From NCBI GenBank assembly GCA_003243425.1, contig QFQP01000020.1, forward strand, positions 1 through 64,000: a DNA stretch of 64,000 nucleotides, written 5' to 3'. Of this stretch, positions 59,623 to 64,000 are shown piece after piece (the stretch's first letter is position 1; each line of letters begins with the position of its first letter). Made by a program: the position numbers and the translations under genes. The notes beneath the pieces are model-generated. The model saw only the letters and a program-made list of their open reading frames with translations, was not told the DNA's origin and did not search any database. This stretch comes from Archangium gephyra (GTDB lineage Bacteria > Myxococcota > Myxococcia > Myxococcales > Myxococcaceae).

Positions 59623-60597
59623 TCAGCGCTCCACGACCCTGGGAGCCTCGTCCGTCTTCGCGGGCGGCTTCGGCTTGATGACCATCGACGCCACGATCGA
59701 ACCCGCCAACGTCAGGAGGATGAAGCCCAGCGAAGCCACGATGACCAGCGTCTCGTGCTCGTGCGCCCAGTGTGCGAACGCGGTCTCGAGAATCAGCTTC
59801 AGGCCCACGAACGCGAGGATCACGCCGAGGCCGACCTTCAGGTAGCGGAACTTGTCCATCAGCGAGCTGACGAGGAAGAACAGCGAGCGCAGGCCCAGAA
59901 TCGCGCAGGCGTTCGAGCTGAAGATCAGGAACGGGTCCTGGCTGATCGCGAACACCGCGGGGATCGAGTCGAACGCGAACAACAGGTCACTGGTCTCGAC
60001 CACCAACAGCACCAGGAACAGCGGCGTCACCATCAACTTGCCGTTCTCGCGAACGAAGAAGCTGAGGCCGTGCTCTTCCTTCGACACCGGCAACACCCGA
60101 CGGCCCCATTTGAGCAGCGGGTTCTCTTCGGGGTTCACCTCTTCTTCTTCACCGCCCGCGAACAGCAGCTTGTAGGACGTGTACAGAAGGAAAGCGCCGA
60201 AGCCGTAGAGCAGCCACGTGGCCTTGGCGACGAGCGCCGTACCCAGGCCGATCAACGTACCGCGCAGCACGAACGCGCCGATGATGCCCCAGTAGAGGAG
60301 CCGGTGCTGCGCGCGGTTGCTGATCTTGAACGCGCTGAAGATGACGAGGAAGACGAAGAGGTTGTCGACCGAGAGCGCGTATTCGATGACGTACGCGGTC
60401 ACGAAGGGGATCGAGGCTTCGGCGCCGAACCTCCAGTGCAGGAAACCTGCGAACGAGAGCGACAGCGAGACCCAGATGCCCGTCCACACCGCGGCTTTCT
60501 TCGGGGTGACTTCCTTGCCACCGGACGCGAAGAGGTCGATCGCCACCACGACCACGACGCCGACGAGAAACGCTGCCCAGAGGAGGGGTGTGCCCAC
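59623..60597 (-). CDS. TerC/Alx-family membrane protein
   Basis: The 324-residue inner-membrane protein has about nine helices. 'VIEYALSVDNLFVFLVIF' and 'VVETSDLLFAFDSIPAVFAI' are the duplicated TerC motifs with conserved Asp residues. The family exports Mn(II) or is linked to tellurite and pH stress (Alx). A cytosolic loop with 'GGEEEEVNPEEN' lies near the middle. Start is GTG at 60597. There are only 31 bases to the upstream gene, so no yybP-ykoY manganese riboswitch fits in front. Confidence 0.92.
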   Translation of the reverse strand: MGTPLLWAAFLVGVVVVVAIDLFASGGKEVTPKKAAVWTGIWVSLSLSFAGFLHWRFGAEASIPFVTAYVIEYALSVDNLFVFLVIFSAFKISNRAQHRLLYWGIIGAFVLRGTLIGLGTALVAKATWLLYGFGAFLLYTSYKLLFAGGEEEEVNPEENPLLKWGRRVLPVSKEEHGLSFFVRENGKLMVTPLFLVLLVVETSDLLFAFDSIPAVFAISQDPFLIFSSNACAILGLRSLFFLVSSLMDKFRYLKVGLGVILAFVGLKLILETAFAHWAHEHETLVIVASLGFILLTLAGSIVASMVIKPKPPAKTDEAPRVVER

Positions 60598-60628
60598 GCG
60601 CGCCGTCTAAGTGCGACTTCGAAGCCGG

Positions 60629-62734
60629 TCAATGGCGGAGCCGAAGCACCAAAACCGATCGTTCTGGAAGTTCTATGTGATCCCCAGACGCGCACACGAG
60701 CGTGCGCACCGCTTCACTCGCGGTCTCGAAGATCTTCTCCCACCGCGTTCCCCAGCTCGGCGCCGGCAGCACCACCGGCTGCGGCCTGGCGGCGGCGTTG
60801 AAGTACACGAGCAGCGTGTCACCGATGAGCCGCTGACCACGGTTGTCGCGCGTGGTGATGGCGTCGCCACCCAGGAACATGCCGAAGCAGCGGAGCTCGG
60901 GGTTGCGCCAGTCGTCGTGATCGAGCTCCGTGCCCTTGGGGTGGAACCACACGAGGTCGCGAAACCGGGAATCATCGAGCGTCGCGCCCTGGAAGAAGTT
61001 GCGGCGCTGCAGCACGGGTTGCGACGCGCGGAGGGTCGCGAGCGCGCGGGTGAAGTCGAGCAGCCGTCGCTGCCACGGGCCCAACCTCCAGTCGACCCAC
61101 GACAGCTCGTTGTCCTGGCAGTACGCGTTGTTGTTGCCGTGCTGCGTGCGGCCGAACTCGTCACCCGCCATGAGCATCGGCGTGCCCACCGACAGGAACA
61201 CCGACGCCAGCAGATTGCGAATGGTGCGAATGCGCGCGTCGACGATCTCCTCGTCATCGGTGGGCCCTTCGACGCCGTGATTCCACGACTGGTTGTCGTC
61301 GCTGCCGTCGCGGTTCTCTTCCTTGTTGGCGAGGTTGTGTTTGCGATCGAACGCGGTGACGTCGGCGAGCGTGAAGCCGTCGTGGCAGGCCACGTAGTTG
61401 ATCGACGCGCCGGGCCTGCGCCCCGAGAGCTTGAAGTAGTCGGAGCTGCCCGCGAGCCGTGACCCCAGCTCGGCGAGCTGCCCCCCGTCGCCCCGCCAGA
61501 AGCGCCGCAGCGTGTTCCGGTAGCGATCGTTCCACTCCGCGAACGGCATCGGAAAGTTGCCGAGGCGATAGCCGTGGGGGCCCACGTCCCACGGTTCGGC
61601 GATGAGCTTCACGCGGGAGAGCACCGGGTCCTGGGCGATGGCTGCGAAGAACGCCGCGTGGGGGTCGAACTCGCCCGACGGCCCGCGCACCAGCGTGGTC
61701 GCCAGATCGAAGCGGAAGCCGTCGACGTGGAACTCGCGCACCCAGTGGCGCAGCGAGTCCATCACCAGCTTGAGCACCTGCGGCCGATACACCGCGAGCG
61801 AGTTGCCGCAGCCGGTGAAGTCACGCGAGCGCGCGCGGTCACTGCTGTCGAGCCAGTAGTACGTCGCGTTGTCGATGCCGCGGAAGCTGAGCGTGGGCCC
61901 CAGCTCGTTGCCCTCGCAGGTGTGGTTGTAGACGACGTCGAGCAGCACCTCGAGGTCGGCCGCGTGGAGCGCGCGCACCATCTCCTTGAACTCGTTCACC
62001 TGCTGACCACGCGAACCGGTCGACGCGTAGCGCTGCTCGGGCGCGAAGAAGCCCAGCGTGTTGTAGCCCCAGTAGTTGGTCAGCCCGCGTTCGCCGAGAA
62101 AGCCCTCCGGAACACACTCGTGAACCGGCAGCAGCTGAACGCTGGTGACGCCGATCGACTTGAGGTGCGCGATGACGCTGGGGTGCGCGAGCCCTGCGTA
62201 GGTGCCGCGTTGGTGAACGGGCACGTCGGGGTGCTGCATGGTGAGGCCGCGCACGTGCGCTTCGTAGATGACCGCCTTGCGCCACAGAACTTCCGGGCGG
62301 CGATCACCACGCCAATCGAAGTCGTCGGCGACCACCACGCTGCGGGGCACGCCGTCGGCAGAATCGCGCTCGTCGAGCACGTTCGCCCGGCCCAGCTTCG
62401 ACCAGTCGACCTTGCCGCTCACCGCGCGCGCGTACGGGTCGACGAGCAGCTTGTGGGCGTTGAAGCGATGGCCGTCGTGCGGCGCCCACGGGCCGGCGAC
62501 ACGGAAGCCGTAGAGCGCGCCGGCCTTCAGCCCGGGAACGAAGCCGTGAAAGACGTGGTTGGTCTGATCCCGCAGCGGCAGCCGCGCGAGCTCGCGCTTC
62601 GGATCTTCGGTGTCGAAGAGACAGAGTTCGACGCCGGTCGCGTGCTGTGAGGCAACCGCGAAATTGACGCCGTGTTCGTCGACCGTGGCGCCGAGCGGGT
62701 ACGGAACTCCCGGCCAGACATCGAAAGAAGACAT
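60629..62734 (-). CDS. glgX: Glycogen debranching enzyme GlgX
   Basis: GH13 isoamylase-type enzyme of 701 residues that cleaves alpha-1,6 branches from phosphorylase-limited glycogen. A CBM48 domain (about 10-110; 'PYPLGATVDEHGVNFAVASQ') precedes the barrel. Catalytic residues are in 'FHVDGFRFDLATTL' (Asp nucleophile), 'LIAEPWDVG' (Glu acid) and 'NYVACHDGFTLADV' (His/Asp). 'GRRPGASINY' and 'NKEENRDGSDDNQSWNHG' are GlgX hallmarks. It faces away from the NAGPA-type gene, with 32 bases between starts. Confidence 0.96.
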   Translation of the reverse strand: MSSFDVWPGVPYPLGATVDEHGVNFAVASQHATGVELCLFDTEDPKRELARLPLRDQTNHVFHGFVPGLKAGALYGFRVAGPWAPHDGHRFNAHKLLVDPYARAVSGKVDWSKLGRANVLDERDSADGVPRSVVVADDFDWRGDRRPEVLWRKAVIYEAHVRGLTMQHPDVPVHQRGTYAGLAHPSVIAHLKSIGVTSVQLLPVHECVPEGFLGERGLTNYWGYNTLGFFAPEQRYASTGSRGQQVNEFKEMVRALHAADLEVLLDVVYNHTCEGNELGPTLSFRGIDNATYYWLDSSDRARSRDFTGCGNSLAVYRPQVLKLVMDSLRHWVREFHVDGFRFDLATTLVRGPSGEFDPHAAFFAAIAQDPVLSRVKLIAEPWDVGPHGYRLGNFPMPFAEWNDRYRNTLRRFWRGDGGQLAELGSRLAGSSDYFKLSGRRPGASINYVACHDGFTLADVTAFDRKHNLANKEENRDGSDDNQSWNHGVEGPTDDEEIVDARIRTIRNLLASVFLSVGTPMLMAGDEFGRTQHGNNNAYCQDNELSWVDWRLGPWQRRLLDFTRALATLRASQPVLQRRNFFQGATLDDSRFRDLVWFHPKGTELDHDDWRNPELRCFGMFLGGDAITTRDNRGQRLIGDTLLVYFNAAARPQPVVLPAPSWGTRWEKIFETASEAVRTLVCASGDHIELPERSVLVLRLRH

Positions 62735-62766
62735 CGGCCCTGAGTCTACGTGCTACCGAAGCGCGC

Positions 62767-63525
62767 ATGCGTTGCTTCGTGCTCCTGGCACTCGTCGCTG
62801 TTCCCGCGCTCGCAGCCGACACGTGGAGCGAGCCATTTCCCGGTGTGCGCATGTTGGAGCGCGTGTCGCCTTCACTGCGCGTGTTCGCGTTGGAGGTGAA
62901 GCTCGAGCAGCCCGGGCTCTCGCTGCGCAGCACGGCGACCCACGAGCGCAAGCAGACGGTCAGCGCGTTCGCCGAGTCGGTCGGCGCGCAACTCGCCATC
63001 AACGCCGACTTCTTCAGCTTCGACGACTATTCGACCGAAGGTCTCGCGGCGGGCAACGGTGAACCGTGGGCCGACACCCGCGACACCGTGAATGCCACCA
63101 CGTTCGCGTTCGGCGACGGCCGCGTGCAGCTCTTCGAGCGCACCCCCATCACCTCGTTCGACGATCGCTGGATGAAGGGCGTCGTGTCCGGCGGGCCCGA
63201 GCTGCTGCGCGATGGCGTGGTGCAGTCGTCGCAACAACACCCCGTGAAGTGCTTCTGGCGTCACCCGCGTACGGCGCTCGGGCTCTCTGCCGACAAGAAG
63301 AAGCTCTTGCTGGTGGTCGTCGATGGTCGTTCGGCGAAGTCGACCGGCGTCTCGTGTCGCGAGCTGTCGGCGTTGATGCTCGAGCTCGGGGCGTGGAACG
63401 CGACCAACCTCGACGGTGGTGGCAGCTCCACGATGTGGGTGAAGGGCCGTGGCGTCGTGAACACCCCGTCGGACGGAGTGGAGCGCGTCGTCGGCAATCA
63501 CCTCGCGGTGATCATCGCGCCGTAG
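62767..63525 (+). CDS. Secreted phosphodiester glycosidase (NAGPA domain)
   Basis: The 252-residue protein starts with a signal peptide ('CFVLLALVAVPALAADTW', cleavage after Ala-Leu-Ala-Ala near residue 18). The NAGPA domain has 'QLAINADFFSFDDYS', 'VVSGGPELLRDG', 'HPRTALGLSADKKKLLLVVV' and 'NATNLDGGGSSTMWV'. The family cleaves phosphodiester-linked sugars; bacterial members may act on wall or exopolysaccharides. It should act in the periplasm or outside. Confidence 0.92.
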   Translation: MRCFVLLALVAVPALAADTWSEPFPGVRMLERVSPSLRVFALEVKLEQPGLSLRSTATHERKQTVSAFAESVGAQLAINADFFSFDDYSTEGLAAGNGEPWADTRDTVNATTFAFGDGRVQLFERTPITSFDDRWMKGVVSGGPELLRDGVVQSSQQHPVKCFWRHPRTALGLSADKKKLLLVVVDGRSAKSTGVSCRELSALMLELGAWNATNLDGGGSSTMWVKGRGVVNTPSDGVERVVGNHLAVIIAP

Positions 63526-63542
63526 GTCTTCGACCGAGGCGG

Positions 63543-64000
63543 TCAGCCACACAACTCCACGAAGCGGCGCAACACACGCGTGCCCAGCGGCGCTTCACGC
63601 GACTGCGCACCTTCGCGATCGCAGGCGCGGGTGTCGGGGTGCTCGATGCAGAAGCGAATCGAGGCTTCGTTCATCTCGGGGTGGAACTGCACGCCGAAGC
63701 TGCGTTCACCGATCGAGATGGCCTGCACGGCGCAGCGCTCGTTGGTGGCGAGCACGTCGAGCGCGCCGCACGCCACCACCATGTCTTCGTGCGTGGCCTG
63801 CACCTCGAAGCGCGTCGGAAAGTCGGCGAACAACTCCGAGGCACGACCGCGCTCGGTCAGCTCGACCCACACCGTGCCGAGCTCACGGCCCATCGGGTTG
63901 CGTTCCACCTTCGCGCCGTGACGCCACGCGAGCAGCTGATGCCCGAAGCACACGCCCAACACTGCGCGCTGAGCCGCGTCTGCCTCGAGCATCGAATCAG
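63543..64000 (-). CDS. Class I glutamine amidotransferase (GMP-synthase-like), partial
   Basis: Cut by the window edge: the frame is open to base 64000 and the true start lies beyond. The 152 or so visible residues carry the nucleophile in 'VLGVCFGHQLLA', then 'MGRELGTVWVEL', and the catalytic His/Glu in 'FGVQFHPEMNEASI'. It resembles stand-alone GuaA-type amidotransferases that hydrolyse glutamine or gamma-glutamyl compounds. The N-terminal beta strand that begins the fold is missing here. Confidence 0.88.
   Translation of the reverse strand, partial: DSMLEADAAQRAVLGVCFGHQLLAWRHGAKVERNPMGRELGTVWVELTERGRASELFADFPTRFEVQATHEDMVVACGALDVLATNERCAVQAISIGERSFGVQFHPEMNEASIRFCIEHPDTRACDREGAQSREAPLGTRVLRRFVELCG

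Noticed and set aside
60598..60628. yybP-ykoY manganese riboswitch before the TerC gene
   Set aside because: Only 31 bases separate it from the glgX stop, too short for the fold.

Overview
The window is dense, high-GC bacterial chromosome: about 62 protein genes, mostly a few bases apart or overlapping. I see no rRNA, tRNA, CRISPR array, insertion sequence or phage gene. Gene content suggests a myxobacterium-like member of Myxococcota: Ser/Thr kinases with TPR tails, an FHA protein, a Gld-type ABC system with a DUF4340 partner, FecR and fibronectin-like envelope proteins, receiver-only response regulators and multi-PAS hybrid kinases. That assignment is inference from family composition; no marker gene is present.

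Layout. 0.1-8.3 kb: an unknown protein, pdxH, a bcp/TPM/TPM operon, a LytS/LytTR two-component pair, and a lipoprotein/metallo-beta-lactamase/NAD-binding operon. 8.5-13.3 kb: a class V aminotransferase, two coupled WYL regulators and an FHA membrane protein. 13.4-16.1 kb: aconitase with a good terminator. 16.1-18.2 kb: two paralogous unknown proteins, the first apparently frameshifted. 18.2-25.5 kb: a three-PAS hybrid kinase, a TANGO2-like protein, a TetR/dienoyl-CoA reductase/ABHD18-like set, and a kinase/OmpA pair. 25.6-27.5 kb: a DUF47/Pit phosphate operon behind a probable Pho box. 27.6-31.4 kb: xanthine dehydrogenase. 31.4-36.9 kb: ATP-dependent DNA ligase, kinase-TPR protein, YdjC deacetylase, CPBP protease and a small membrane protein.

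37.1-41.6 kb is a four-gene ABC/GldG/DUF4340 operon. 41.8-47.7 kb is a tightly packed five-gene operon on the minus strand: two receiver-only regulators, a FecR-domain protein, a secreted fibronectin-like protein with a beta-barrel-like tail, and a sensor kinase. I consider this the best candidate for a little-described system, a trans-envelope signalling device without a DNA-binding output of its own.

47.8-64 kb: an AlkA-like glycosylase, an APC permease, a peroxide-defence block (cysteine-less Fur regulator, ahpC, ahpD, divergent dps) with a Fur-type palindrome, manA, a metallophosphoesterase, an FLVCR-like transporter with a C-terminal frameshift, a 2-oxoglutarate/iron oxygenase, queF, tsaC-type gene, apaG, a TerC protein, glgX, a NAGPA-type glycosidase and a partial glutamine amidotransferase cut by the window edge.

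A recurring feature is the 4-base start/stop overlap (ATGA, GTGA or TTGA), seen at nine junctions. It supports translational coupling and helps choose several start codons. Many start codons are GTG or TTG.
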